From the NCBI GenBank assembly GCA_022606425.2, contig JAHDVF020000864.1:682001-746000 (forward strand): a stretch of 64,000 bases of DNA, written 5' to 3'. Made by a program: the position numbers and the translations under genes. Below the pieces are notes generated by a model. The model was not told the origin of the DNA, did no database searches, and saw only the letters and a program-made list of their open reading frames with translations. Below are positions 1 through 11,129 of this stretch, one piece after another. The DNA is from Lepidostoma basale (Eukaryota > Arthropoda > Insecta > Trichoptera > Lepidostomatidae). How positions within the stretch are numbered: the first letter of the stretch is position 1; every line of letters begins with the position of its first letter.

Positions 1-320
1 TAATAAACAGATTAACACCGTCTACCAAGGGGTAAAAGGTTTTATTTATTAAAAATTAAATAAAATAAAAAAAATTCCTCTTTTTCTTCTTGGGACAAGC
101 CTCTTTAAGCCTGTTTCAAGAGTAATTGGCCTCCGGCAAAGTCAATTCCCAACTGTCGATCCATTTTTTTGATGGTCTGCCTGGGATCGTCTGCAACACA
201 ATGAGCAGTAGTCTGGATGGTCCTATTCTTCTCATGTGTGCATACCAATTGGCCTCTTCCATCTAACTACATCTTCGACCTCGCATATTTCTCTTATCTT
301 TGAGCTCCTTATTCTTTCTC

Positions 321-1037
321 ATAGTGTCTTGACAAGTTCCTTAATCTATTTCAAAATGTCTTGTAAAGTACTTTATTCAATCTTGTAATGCCTTTTCAAG
401 TTACTTATTCTATCTCATAGTGTATTGCCAAGTTCTTTATTCTATCTGGCAGTATTTCAAGTTCTTTATTTTATCTCATACTGCCATTTCAAGTTTTTTA
501 TTCTAATTAATATGAATATTAATACGTATAAGGCATTATCAAATGCCATTCCACCAAAAAAAAAATTAACTCCTAGAAGACAAACGTTTTCACTCATTTT
601 AATCATTTAATAGGGAGTTTTACATCATTGTTTAAGAAACAATAAAAAATCCTTATTAATCCTATCTCATAGTGTCTTGCCAAGTTTCTTATTCTATATC
701 GTGGAATCTTGCCAAGTTCCCTATTTTATATCGTGGTATCTTGCCAAGTTCCTTATTCTATCTCATAGTGTTTTACCAAGTTCCATATTCTATCTTGTAG
801 TGTCTTACCAAGTTCCCTATTCTACATCGTAGTGTCTTGCCAAGTTCCATATTTTATCTTATAGTGCCTTACCAAGTTCTCTATTCTATATCGTAGTGTC
901 TTGCCAAGTTCCATATTTTATCTTATAGTGTCTTACCAAGTTCCCTATTCTATATCGTAGTGTCTTGCCAAGTTCCATATTTTGTCTTATAGTGTCTTAC
1001 CAAGTTGCCAAGTTCCATATTTTATCTTGTTGTGTCA
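321..1037. repeat. 32-bp minisatellite, interrupted
   Basis: A unit containing 'tagtgtcttgccaagttcc' followed by an AT-rich half recurs with the caagtt element at 333, 397, 429, 490, then 841, 873 and 905, giving a 32-bp period. From about 780 the AT halves alternate between two types, so the higher-order period is 64 bp. The array is split by a fold-back fragment at about 505-650. No coding meaning. Confidence 0.9.
505..655 (+). mobile_element. fold-back family A fragment inside the minisatellite
   Basis: Contains 'ggcattatcaaatgccattcc', 'cctagaagacaaacgtttt' and the terminal 'gttttacatcattgtttaag', all matching the right half of the complete family A hairpin at 15.6-15.85 kb. Minisatellite units lie on both sides, so the fragment inserted into the array, or the array expanded around it. 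Confidence 0.7.
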
Positions 1038-1059
1038 AATTCGTCATTGTATGCGACCG

Positions 1060-1310
1060 TGGGTACTGCAATCCAGCAGAGTGCGCGACTTGACTCGCAT
1101 AGGAGAGGGGTTCTGGCTCATAAACGCGAACGAATCCTCAGCGGTGTGAAACCACGTCGGCCCCGGCGCGGGGAGGGCCCCGCACGGGCCACTCCATTTA
1201 GCGGCCGCGCGCTGTCAGGTGCAGGCCGCGTGGCGACCATTTGTTCTGCTCCGACACCCGGCGGCGTACACCACCCTCGGCATCCTCCATTTCACACTAT
1301 TGTACAATTC
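1060..1310. other. GC-rich island, unknown
   Basis: About 250 bp much richer in G+C than its surroundings, with ggccccggcgcg and gcggccgcgcgc segments. A 113-codon open frame crosses it, but its product is arginine- and proline-rich low-complexity sequence of the kind any GC-rich frame gives, and part of it runs into the minisatellite. I see no repeat family here. It could be a CpG island, a conserved non-coding element or an old insertion. Confidence 0.35.
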
Positions 1311-1548
1311 AACAGTCGAATCGGGAAAGCAATAGTGTCTACGTGAAGTGAAAAATGATGAACGTCCCTCTATACTGCGCAGTTAAATTAATACAATGAA
1401 CATTCTTCAAACGGGCCACCGTTTTTTAATATCAGATATTTTTAATATCCCACAGTCTTAAGCTATATTAAGAATGCATAATTGTTATTTTATAATAAAG
1501 ATTTTTTTACTTTTATTCTTTCCATAGTTATACCCTAAATGTCCCGGT

Positions 1549-1740
1549 TTGGATTTTCCACGTTTTTCTCAGCTGTAAGGCGAATGTCGGAATATATAAA
1601 TAGATAACCCATGGACCCCTGAGTTTAACTGAGTCAGCTCTGTAGAGTTGATAGCAAACACAAAATATAGAAATAAATCTTTAAAATAACCAGTAGTATC
1701 CTTGAGATAATCACCAGCAAGGATCATAATATTTTGAAAC
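1549..1740 (+). other. possible solo-LTR or promoter remnant
   Basis: TATATAAATA at 1593, a TCAG-type initiator at about 1633 and AATAAA near 1671 lie in the order expected of an LTR (U3-R-U5). I could not define TG...CA ends or a target duplication, and TATA to initiator is about 42 bp, longer than usual. Weak. Confidence 0.2.
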
Positions 1741-1915
1741 TATTAAAGGAAAAAAATATCCAATATCGGTTGAAAAAAACACGAAGGCATGCAAAAAATC
1801 ATCACGTTTATAAATCATTAGATCTGTAAAATTTTGCGATTTTTTTAAAAAACAATATTTTTGATTTTAGATAAAAAAAATATATAAAAAAAACAAACAA
1901 TTTTTTTGATAATTA

Positions 1916-2190
1916 ACTAACCATCACAATATCTCCCCGAAAGAATGGATCGCCAGACTGTTATTTTCCGATATACATTTATCGATTCATGAACATTCAT
2001 ACATCGGGTCATGCACGCACGTCAATTTCTCCGACTCCTCACGGATATTCATAAGGGTCGGTAAAAGTCGTTTTAAGATTTCGTTTATGATGACAACATT
2101 AAGTGTACCATTCACTGTGCTGCCTGCCCCAACCCTTCTTTCAATAACCCTTTCCAATAGCCCATACTTTGTAAACATGCTTCCTTAATA
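1916..2190 (-). pseudogene. LINE-D tail (decayed)
   Basis: On the minus strand this ends in the shared 3' terminus of the D family (ccccgaaagaatggatcgcca, then a taactaacc repeat that reads ggttagtta on the sense strand). It corresponds to the extreme C-terminus of a non-LTR retrotransposon ORF2, with stops and an unrelated upstream part. Best-preserved relatives are at 11.1 and 48.8 kb. Confidence 0.6.
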
Positions 2191-2865
2191 TACTCTTGTT
2201 TCATTCTCTTGTTCCAGATATTTACCATTCACGCTAATGTTGCTGACGGTCATTTTTCAAATATATACTTTTTATTTATATCAAAAATGAAACAATAACC
2301 AACGATTAATAAAATCATTAAGATAGGATCACTCCGAAAATTGACTTTACACAATTGACAAAAAAAATCCATCCACATATACGAGTATGTTTTAGTACAA
2401 ACTGTGCTACAAAGTATTCCTTTATATTATAAAAGTAACACTTTGTTGCACAATATGTATTCATACAAATCCCGCTGAAGTATGAATAGTGTGAATACTA
2501 TTTATATTCAATACGAATATTGAAAATGTATTCACAACTTTACATTAATTGTGTCGTTAACTTGATAGTCGTTTAAATAGTTACTTATCAAAAAGAAAGG
2601 GACATATAACCGCAACAAGAGCGTCGGGGCCAACTGTAGTTCGACTGCCAGGAAGGCCAAGGCAGCGTTACATAAACAATGTTTTCATCTGAACAAGCTA
2701 AGCAAAAAGAAGTGTTTGTAGCAGAATACTTTGTATCTTGGAAGGTGAAACTACGTAATTAATGAAATCAACTACATAATCCTTTTCAGTCATTATACTT
2801 TGTGCTCCTACTCTTTTAGGTGTTTATAGATAGCTATTATACCCTGTTCATTATTTCGTTTGTTT
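2190..2865. other. AT-rich spacer
   Basis: Mostly low-complexity AT sequence. It holds one TACGAGTA octamer (2380) and a slightly GC-richer patch at 2600-2690. No gene or named repeat seen. Confidence 0.5.
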
Positions 2866-2867
2866 TG

Positions 2868-3050
2868 TTACCCTAATGGCATGGAACGAAACCGGTTGGA
2901 ATCTTAAAAACCTAATTAAAGTGACATCAAAACATAAGGTTTATGTGTTTCATTATTTGCAGTAATATATTTCGTTTTAACATCTCCTTATTTTAGCATT
3001 TAACACCACTAACCGGTTTCGATTTGAGCGTAGCAATCAGGGAAAAAAGC
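2868..3050. repeat. fold-back family E, degenerate hammerhead halves
   Basis: Left part (plus strand) reads GTTACC, CTAATGG, a short spacer, then GAACGAAACCGGTT. The right part (minus strand) reads CTGATTG, spacer, GAAACCGGTT. The two face each other. Compared with CUGANGA...GAAAC, both 5' core halves are mutated, so they are probably inactive. Relatives at 29.5 and 63.6 kb. Confidence 0.5.
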
Positions 3051-3403
3051 AAACAGTTTATAAATAAATAAGTACATTTTATTTTAAAGGCTCAATGACA
3101 AATATTTATAAATCGCGATAAGAAAGAAAAGAAGTGTAGTTAATGTGACGCATGTACGGAAGATTTTCACATTTCACAAATTTTCGCATTTCACTAATAC
3201 CTACATACTGATGATGCCAGAGTGAAACTCTTATTTCTAACACTTTTATTAATTCATGGTCGATAGTTTAATTTTTTGTTATAAGCCAACATTTTTAAAC
3301 TTTAAAGTCTTAAAAGTTATGTTCTTAAATAGTCAAAATATCTGTTTTTTACAATAGGCCAATGAACCCGATTACTGTACAAAGTATTTTAAGCTATTAT
3401 TTT

Positions 3404-3568
3404 AATTCTCATGCCATGTGATAGATAGCTAAACAATCGCCATTTTATTGTCAAGTGAATTTTATACCAGACCAAAGACAGTGTGACAATCACAATTCAA
3501 TTGCCGAGAATCAAACTCGGAACCTTCGGTGTGGCAGTCATAGCCACTCTGCCACGAAGGTCATCGAA
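3404..3568 (-). mobile_element. tRNA-like SINE, copy 1
   Basis: On the minus strand it opens with CCTTCGTGGCAGAGTGGC, which matches an RNA polymerase III A box, followed by a B-box-like GAGTTTGATTC, then 'gtgattgtcacactgtctttgg' split across the body. The whole segment matches the plus-strand copy at 18.9 kb, including the 3' part 'agctatctatcacatg'. It is a dispersed tRNA-derived SINE, not a functional tRNA: the cloverleaf is incomplete. A short chance ORF (3455-3676, opposite strand) is not a gene. Confidence 0.7.
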
Positions 3569-3569
3569 T

Positions 3570-4330
3570 TTAATTCTTTCGGTATACTTTTCAAAATGCT
3601 AGGTCATGGTTTTCCTTGTATATTCTTAATTCATAATTCTCGTTCACATGGCAACTATCAAACAATCATCGTTTAAGACATGCGACTATCATTGTTCTTA
3701 ACAGATTTTTAATTGTAAGAATAACAAACAACTTCATTGGGACCATGGCCGGAGTCTTCAGGTTCACTGCCATCTTTATCTCGGATAAAACCGATTTTTC
3801 ACCGTGAAATACTTATTCATCTGTGATTGGTATAACTTTAAAACATGTTCATACAAACACTGTACGACGAATCTTTGATTGTTCCATGCTGAAAATTACA
3901 TACTAGATTAGCATAAATAACTTGATATGATAAATGAGCAAAACATTAATTTGCATTGCAATATATATGTTGTATATATATTTACTACATTGTGTGAGCT
4001 TGCATCTTGACCGGGTATTTTTTTTATCAATATAACATTGTCTTATAAATATATTATAATTAAGTCACGTGCGTCAATTTCAATTTACATAATATTATGT
4101 AATAAGAAACGGCACTGTATTAATGAACCGTACAAGTCTTATTTTTACAGACATATAGTGCATACATACATGTATAATAATAATACATGTATAAATGATT
4201 TCATTAGTTAGTTATTTAGTTAGCGTGTTAGTTATTTTTAATTTAATGTACCTTGCACTTCTAACACGAATTAAAAAAATATTTTTTTTTTTCTTTTTGC
4301 TTAAATATTCCAGTTTTTTTTCATTAATTC
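3570..4330. other. AT-rich spacer
   Basis: No gene seen. Contains a small palindrome around 4165-4195 (tacatgtat elements) and a GC-richer patch at 3740-3790. Confidence 0.5.
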
Positions 4331-4332
4331 AT

Positions 4333-4335
<3 letters not shown>

Positions 4336-4372
<37 letters not shown>
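4336..4372. repeat. (CT)n microsatellite
   Basis: An uninterrupted TC/CT run of 37 bp directly at the 3' side of the LINE tail at 4374-4830. Confidence 0.98.
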
Positions 4373-4373
<1 letters not shown>

Positions 4374-4375
<2 letters not shown>

Positions 4376-4830
4376 TTCAATCCTGGGATTGGTTTGCAGA
4401 AATTTCCTACATTATTCTCTATTCTCTTCAATTCTTCCCTGTCTTGTGCGGCTCTTTTTAAATCTGCATATAATGAGCAGTGTACGTCCACCAACAGGTC
4501 CTCCAGGTACTCTCGGCGTGGGCGTCCCCTAGAGTTTGTCCCCTCGGTCATACCCTCCATTATGGCATGCAAGAGGCCTTCTTGTCGTATTACATGGCCG
4601 ATCCATCTTGCACGTCTTTCGGACAAGGTCCTGAGCAGGTGCCTTCCTCCTTCGATTCTTTGGAGAACCTCCTCATTCGTAATGTGGTCTCTCAAGGAAA
4701 TTCCTAATAATATTCTATAGGACCACATCTCAAAAGCCTCTAGTCTCCGTTTATCTCTTTCAGATAGGCATCATGTTTCGCAGCCGTACATCAAGATACT
4801 CCATACATAGGTCTTGATGAGGAGTATTCA
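4374..4830 (-). pseudogene. LINE-R ORF2 C-terminus (fragment)
   Basis: Minus-strand translation gives the typical C-terminal block of insect endonuclease/reverse-transcriptase LINEs: 'RRLEAFEMWSYRILLGISL', 'ERRARWIGHVIRQEGLLHAI' and 'SRGRPRREYLEDL'. Upstream (4760-4830) 'LMYGCETW'-like residues appear in another frame, so there is a frameshift. The reverse-transcriptase catalytic part and the 5' end are missing, as expected of 5' truncation. A related copy lies at 9.78-10.03 kb. Confidence 0.75.
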
Positions 4831-5180
4831 AGAGTAAGAGAGTAAAAGGCAAACCGTAGAAGCTTACCCATCGCTTCCCCGAAGCTATTAAAGGACCCAG
4901 CGGCGCCCTTTCATCAGCTTCGCTCATGCAATCCCTTGGCCCGTCCCCCGTCCATGCCAGATTTACGTTAACTGCATAATGCAACAAGAAAATGCATGGA
5001 AGACGACTGGGAAAAATTGGAAAGAACTGGAAAAATTGGAATACAGTTACCAGTAGAGGACTGTTGTGGAGGAGGCCAAATCTTACACCGGGATGTAGCG
5101 TCGAGAAGTATATGATTATTAATAATTTGAACTTAAAGCGAGATAAATCAAATACCCATATTGTTTATGAAACAATCACT
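4830..5180. other. composite GC-richer segment, possible LINE tail
   Basis: 4830-4980 is GC-richer and unassigned. 5030-5110 reads 'agaggactgttgtggaggagg' and 'acaccgggatgtagcg', which resembles LINE 3' tails. I could not place it in a family. Confidence 0.3.
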
Positions 5181-5240
5181 TGTTAACAATGTAAAATAAA
5201 CAATGAAATTTTTTTTTGAAAATCAAAAAAATATTTAAAT

Positions 5241-5330
5241 CCACTTGATGTTTGGTTTCGACCAGTTTCAGCAGCTCGCTGTCATCTTCTGGCTGATTCT
5301 GTTTGCTTCTTTGAGCTGCCGAAATCGGTC
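5241..5330 (-). ncRNA. hammerhead-like hairpin, family F
   Basis: Minus strand: CAGAAGA, then T, a short stem around GAGCT, GAAACTGGTC. A second half on the plus strand (GCTGCCGAAATCGGTC) ends near 5332, making a fold-back. GAAAC-TG-GTC fits a minimal type I hammerhead 3' half, but the 5' core is CAGAAGA instead of CTGAAGA (the conserved U is A) and I see no good stem I. Probably inactive. Confidence 0.45.
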
Positions 5331-5339
5331 TAAAGTAAA

Positions 5340-6240
5340 AAAATTGTTTTCATATGAATCACACACTTTGTGTTTAGACATTTTTAACTTGTAGATATTA
5401 AATAAGATTTATTAAATACTTTCTAATAACTAACATGTACATTTAAAAAAATATACCAAATGAAGCTATCACGAGTAAAACTGGCTTTTATACTTATAAA
5501 TATGAGCTTTTTATGTGATGTAAATTTTCTGCTCTTACACAACAAACTAATTCTCAATATCGTCATTTCAGACCCCTTAAATAAGTTTATTTCGAATCTT
5601 CGAGAACGCAACAAAAGAAACATAAGTAAATAAATGATAACTGTGAAGATCATTAAACCATATTTATCTCAATGAATGCAAATATGTACCCATAACCATT
5701 TTGTTATTATATTATGAAAAGCTGTTTTTATAGTGACCCTGAAATTTTAATAGCAGGTAACATTCGATAACAATTAAAGTACGAGTACTTAGCTGCCGAT
5801 ATGTTCTATTTCTTCGTTGTTGATTACTTCACAGTATATAGTATCCTTAAAAAGGCGGTAAAAAATGTATCTACCTATATATAAAAAAAAATCTCGTTCC
5901 TCCAACCAACCACTAAATTAGGTTGTGTATAGTCGAGTTTCAAGGCCGTGGTGAATTACATAACACTTTTTATGGAAAATAATTTTGTCGGTTCCCGGAA
6001 TGAAAGGAATCAATTGTATGTAATTCATCATATCACAGTGACGTTTTGTGAAATAAAAAAAAATTCGATAAATGTCTTAAAATTCAAAATGTTCTCCTTT
6101 ATTAAAAATTTATTTAGTTCACGAATATCTTGATACTAATTTACTTATTTTCCTCGCTTCTAGGGTTCATTTACTGAATAAATCTGGATATTTTTATCGA
6201 CTAAGTCTAACATATTTTTCAAAGATTTGATTTCGTAGTT
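5340..6240. other. AT-rich spacer
   Basis: No gene. One TACGAGTA octamer at 5780. Short open frames here are AT-rich chance frames. Confidence 0.5.
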
Positions 6241-6246
6241 TAATAG

Positions 6247-6294
6247 ATATATTTTATGATATTCTACGAAAATGTAGAATATCATAAAATATAT
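6247..6294. repeat. perfect 21-bp inverted repeat
   Basis: Left arm 6247-6267, loop GAAAAT (6268-6273), right arm 6274-6294, with no mismatch. AT-rich, with no transposon context seen. Confidence 0.95.
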
Positions 6295-6484
6295 GTTATT
6301 TTACACTTTCATTGCGTAAATTTTCAAGTAATCTGGTAAGATACTCAAATGCATCTTATTTTTCAATTGAATAAAACTAATAGTTTTGAAATCTTTCAAA
6401 AACAAAAACAAAAAGGTAACATAAAATTTGACAATGAAAATGTTTTTAATCAAATAAAATACTAAATTTTCTATAATTTAGTTT

Positions 6485-6545
6485 AATTCCACTTGATTTT
6501 TAGCTTCGACCGGTTTCTGCAGCTCGCTGGCATCTTCTGATCCTT
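6485..6545 (-). ncRNA. hammerhead-like motif, family F
   Basis: Minus strand: CAGAAGATGCCAGCGAG, CTGCAGAAACCGGTC. GAAAC-CG-GTC is intact; the 5' core again has CAGAAGA. The flank 'ccacttgat' is shared with the 5.2-kb copy. Confidence 0.45.
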
Positions 6546-6597
6546 TTTTATTTCATTATAAAAATTAAATACAATTTAACTAAACGGTTAAATGACT

Positions 6598-6835
6598 AAC
6601 CACCATCCCGTTTCCCCGAAGGGGTAGGCAAAGAGGATGGACCGCCACACTGCTTTATCCTGATATATCTCTTGGGATTCCTCTATATTCATACATTGTA
6701 TTGAAATATGCACGCTCGTCGATTTTTCCGACTTCGAATGTGACCGACATTTAATGATTAATTAATTTGGTAACCTAATAATGTAAAAAAAATTAAAAAT
6801 ACATGGCATGACCAAATTAATTAATTACTATTTAG
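6598..6835 (-). pseudogene. LINE-D tail with inverted 5' end
   Basis: The 3' end is at 6598-6650 (ccccgaaggggtaggc on the plus strand). At the 5' side, AATTAATTTGGT at about 6750-6770 is repeated in opposite orientation at 6808-6830 together with the adjacent ATGGCATGACC of the same ORF. The order (inverted upstream piece, then sense 3' piece) is that of a twin-primed insertion. Confidence 0.6.
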
Positions 6836-7210
6836 TATTGGCAAATTCAAAATACATATTTAATTCTGTTGGAAGCTTTGTTGGTTCATCTTTGTTTATT
6901 TGAAGATTATTGTTTTAAAAAATGCTCACGCCGTCACTGGAATTTCGCGTACTTAAAAAATAATAAAATATGCTTCGGAATGCACTACCTAGAAACATTG
7001 CATCGTGCACGCGAACCGCAACTCGGGAGTGAACTAAATGTACCGTGCCTCCATTGTTTTACATAACAATGCCTTGCGTTTCAAATCTATTTATTTTAAT
7101 TAAGAAAAACATTAACTTTCTTGCAGTTGGCCTGGAGCACGTGTGTTTATATTTTACGATTCCATAAAAATCAAAAAATATTATCCTTTCTGCTATATGG
7201 AAGTTTATTT
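6836..7210. other. mixed spacer
   Basis: No recognised gene. 6960-7060 is GC-richer; the 65-codon frame there is not recognised. Confidence 0.4.
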
Positions 7211-7214
7211 TCTC

Positions 7215-7410
7215 GAAGTTTTATTATAGTTTATGAGAATTATATGTTTCGCCTTTTTAAGGCATCAAATGTTTGAATTTGCCCACTTTACCATAAAACA
7301 TTTGATAATGCCCTTATAAAGGCAAAAAATTTAAATTTATAGAAAACAGATGTTATCATTCGTATTAATTATTTAAAATGGAGCTTTATATCATTGTTGA
7401 AAAAACAATA
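7215..7410. mobile_element. fold-back family A, degenerate hairpin
   Basis: Facing motifs 'gtttcgcctttttaaggcat' and 'tttgataatgcccttataaa', followed by the family tail 'aaaacagatgttatcattcg' and 'atggagctttatatcattg'. The centre is diverged. Confidence 0.7.
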
Positions 7411-8345
7411 AATAAGTTTACAAAAACAAAAAAATATGGGTTCCCAAACTCTTATAAAAATCTATTTTTACGTACCCATATCTTCATATATATTTTTAAT
7501 TACAATTTCAATTACTTTAATTATTTTAAAAACATTTCATTTACGCTCACTTCAATTTTATTTCATAATAAAAACAAACAAACTCAAATGTTATGGGTAT
7601 TTTTTTCCAGTGTTTATATTATACTGATACTAGTTTATATTCGTAATATTTTCAATTACAATAGAATAAGGATTTTCGCACAACATTAATGCAAATACAT
7701 AAGGAAAAGAAAATATATATTGCTCTTATATTATGTTATTTATATTACGTAAATATATGTATATTTTTCATTTTTATTACATCAAATGAGAATAAAAATA
7801 AACCCATAATAAAAATACAAATTGATTTGGAGATAATTTAAAAACATCAAAAATATTTTTGTTATTTTAAATGAAAACGGTGCCTGTGAAATAATAGCAT
7901 TCTTAAGAAATGTTATTAATTTCGGAAGAAAAAAAATATCTAATATTAAGTTCAAATTTTATTTTTTAGAATTTAATAATTTTCTTTTAACCGATTGACT
8001 GCCAACTACGAGAAAGTTCGTAGTTTGCTTCAATGCCTAGGATACCCTACGAGTTACTATATTTACTTGCCATATGCGTGCAGCTACAAGGAAATTCGTA
8101 TAGTATCAGTATAGACAGATAGCTTCAGATTGCATAATTAAAATAAATGGTTATTTTACACCAGAATCCTGAAAAGTACCGTTGCAGTTAATGTAATAAA
8201 ATACAAAAGTTTATATATATATTGTTGAGATGAACGCCTCTTACCATATTCCTACCATAATAATATAAATAGTTACTGACACGTCAAAAACACTTTAATT
8301 TCTTGTGTATTGAGATTCACAAATCGTCCCCTGAGAGTAAGAGGG
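7411..8345. other. AT-rich spacer
   Basis: Very AT-rich to about 7980, then 'gaaagttcgtagtttgcttc' and similar moderately complex sequence to 8110. No gene found; the 103- and 63-codon frames at 7378-7689 are AT-derived. Confidence 0.5.
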
Positions 8346-8530
8346 TTCTTCTTTTCTTTTCTTCTTCTTTAACAGCCGTTGTCGTCCACTGCTGGACATA
8401 GGCCTCCCCCATACTTCTCCATGTATGACATGTCATACGGGGGGTGGTTGGCATTACAACGCCACGCTGGCCAGACGGGTTGGCGAGGTGTCCTTCCACG
8501 TTAGCCTATGCATCAATATTATCCACCGAG
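8346..8530 (-). pseudogene. LINE-W tail
   Basis: Minus strand encodes 'HTWRSMGEAYVQQWT', the last residues of the W family ORF2, followed by the aagaagaag tail common to these LINEs. 'gcattacaacgccacgctgg' extends it. Only the extreme 3' end is present. Confidence 0.6.
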
Positions 8531-8989
8531 GTTATTCACACTCGATCTCTAAGAGGGTTCCAACAAGAAAATGTCACATTTGGCTTTTTTCAAGAAAAGG
8601 GTTCTTACGTTCTATATGTTAACCTTATCTATACATTCATTTAAAAAAAAAACATGTAATAGTATCGTCATTTTGATGTTATGAAAATAATCAAGTTCCA
8701 TCTGATCATTCAAAACACACGATTCACTGAAGAAGGATTCATTTACACTTAGAACATAATAATTCCAACTATAGCCAGAAAATTTACACGCTTCTCGGTA
8801 AAAGAGTTTCATCTGATTCAGATGGAATCCTTTTATTCCAAGATACACACCCGAAACCAACAAAACTTTGACTTCATTTTTCTCAGCTTTTTACTTTTGA
8901 CAGTTGGAACCTTCTTACTCTCAGGTGACGAAATGTTCAAACAGCTTTGTCTCATTTTTGATATATAATATATTTTTGATATAAGAAAT

Positions 8990-9295
8990 ATTGCATTGGT
9001 AAGTTATCTTAACGCAATGTATTCGAGAATCGCGCTCGAGTTCCCCAATCTACCCATGACAAATATAACCAACGCCGGTCATTTGAGAAAACTTGGTATA
9101 TCTGTAACGAATGGATTTTGCCGCTTCTGGACCATTGTTTATGCATTAACGGGCCGGTGTTCCCAGCTGTGTCCGATTTTGAGACAAATAATGCGTTTAT
9201 ATGGAGATATTATGTTGAATCTAGGAGAACGAATTCACGTATCGGCATTAATAAATAATATGTGAGCATTCTTGAGTTGACGCGGCATTGTTAAT
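8990..9295. other. complex non-repeat segment
   Basis: About 300 bp of balanced, non-repetitive sequence in an AT-rich setting. An 89-codon frame (8996-9265, plus) crosses it but is unlike any protein I know and has no visible splice context. Could be a conserved non-coding element. Confidence 0.3.
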
Positions 9296-9782
9296 TGGTT
9301 TCACGTTAACTTATAATCGAGTTTATTTCTGTAAGAAATTGAATTTTGCGTTTCTATATTATTTAAAATCAATATTTAGTATTTAAAGACAACCCAATTG
9401 TTTGAAAAACAATTGAAATAAGAAAACAAATGATCATAAAACAAAAACAGTATTTTATGTATGAGCATTTGAGCATTCTGAAATGAGTAACTATCATAAA
9501 ATGTGTTCATCTCACTGCTGGTAGCGTGAATTTGTAAAACCTGTCGACAAAACTTTACACTTTTGTTCTTTGTATCACAAAATACATTTCTTACGTAATA
9601 AATATAAGATAATTAAAAATGTTGTCTATATATTTTGTAATACTTATAGCTTATTTATGCATGACACTATAGTTCAAATGACAGAAAGCCTGCATACCGA
9701 AAGACCTCGGATTCGGCTCTGTTAGTAGCAACGCACGGCTTAACGGCAGCAAGAAGTTTTCAAATTATTATTGTGTAGTTTT

Positions 9783-10030
9783 CAATCTCTTCTCTAGTCT
9801 TATCCTAAAGATTGGTCTGCAGCAAGGGGACGCATCTCGTCTTCCACTCCGCTCGGTCCTCAACAACTCTCTTCAACTTCGCATAAGAGGTGCAGCCCAT
9901 ATCTCGGCAAATCGTATTCCTGGCGAGGTCGTCCTCTAACAATCGAACCCTCGGCCATTCCCTGCAATAAATCATGCAGGAAACATTCGTATCGAAACAC
10001 ATGACCAATCCGTCTAGCGCGCCTCTCCGC
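9783..10030 (-). pseudogene. LINE-R ORF2 C-terminus fragment
   Basis: Minus-strand residues 'IAERRARRIGHVFRYECFLH', 'GRPRQEY'-like and 'SYAKLKRVVEDRAEW' parallel the copy at 4.4 kb, across at least one frameshift. Ends head-to-head with the K tail that follows. Confidence 0.65.
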
Positions 10031-10035
10031 TATGG

Positions 10036-10245
10036 TGTCTACCTAGCAAATACGAGGAAAAATATGAATTGCTGACCTTGTCATTGGGGGTAAAATTGAG
10101 GGTCGTCGAGGTATTGGCAAGAGGCGAATCTCCTGGCTCCGTAACATAAGGGACTGGACTGGCTTAAAAAGCGTGAATGGGATGTTTCGACCTGCCAGGG
10201 ATAGAGACGCCTTTTTTCAAGTGATAGTCAACGTCGGGGGGACCC
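10036..10245 (+). pseudogene. LINE-K tail
   Basis: Plus strand gives 'GKIEGRRGIGKRRISWLRNI' then 'RDWTGL', a known LINE C-terminal block, and ends in 'gtcaacgtcggggggacccg', the tail shared with 12.4, 17.5 and 18.1 kb. Confidence 0.7.
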
Positions 10246-10735
10246 GACATGGCACCGAAAAGTACGAAGTGTATTTAAAAGTATTGTTTGAAAATAAACG
10301 GATATTATAAATTAAATAAAAGTTGTGTGATGTGTACACTTCAATTAACGAACAATTAGATTAGTACGATCGTTTGTATCATTTTCAATTAAATATATGA
10401 AAGCAGTGTTAGTGGTTTTCCGTTATCCATATTCCAAGGATAATAACATTCAAACATACATAGTTACTTAAAATCACATTACCCGCACAATAAGAGATAT
10501 AACCGCAAACTTAATTCAGTTATATATCCTTTGTTATATTGTTAAACGTTTAATTTTAATTTCATAATTAAACCTATTAGAAAACGAATTTAAATAAATA
10601 TGCATTGCTACGATTAACGAGAAAATAATGATACATTCAAAGAAACACAAAGGAACCCACGGGTTCCGCATTAAAAAAATCAGCAAACTTAATTGCTAGA
10701 CCATGCAATAGTACTTGTATTATAAAAAGTAGGTA
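10246..10735. other. AT-rich spacer
   Basis: Nothing recognised. Confidence 0.5.
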
Positions 10736-10935
10736 CTGGTAGTTAGCATTGCGAAGCGGTAGGAACGGTCAAGATCGTTTTCGCATCAATGGCCACAGTG
10801 ATCACTGGCGATCGAATAAAAGAGTCGCAAATTACATATTGTTTACCGCGCGTACCTGCTTATGTAACAGGTAACTGGACGTGGCGCGGCGTGAATCTAA
10901 TTCAACAATGGATGCACGACTCTTAAATGTCAAAT
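10736..10935. other. complex GC-richer island
   Basis: Contains tggccacagtgatcactggc, ttaccgcgcgtacctgc and tggacgtggcgcggcg segments, no family resemblance within the window, no open frame. Candidate regulatory or conserved non-coding segment. Confidence 0.35.
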
Positions 10936-11129
10936 GGATTTTAAAATTCGAATTATTGTTCCTGAATGATTTTTAGATTAGAATTTTGATTTTAAATTAT
11001 GTAATTTTAAGCATTTATTACTTATTTATTTTCGCACTTTTAATGGTTTTAAATTTAACCCATCAAAAAAATAGACGAAAGGAGTGTACTATATAGTATA
11101 CAGCAAATTTTTAAAACATGGACAAATGT

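Noticed and set aside
1005..1346. 113-codon open frame
   Set aside because: Runs from minisatellite into a GC-rich island; the product is biased low complexity with no recognisable domain.
1549..1740. Confident solo LTR
   Set aside because: TATA, initiator and AATAAA are suggestive, but ends and target duplication could not be found; kept at low confidence.
8996..9265. 89-codon frame as a gene
   Set aside because: No known domain, no splice or promoter context; kept only as a complex segment.
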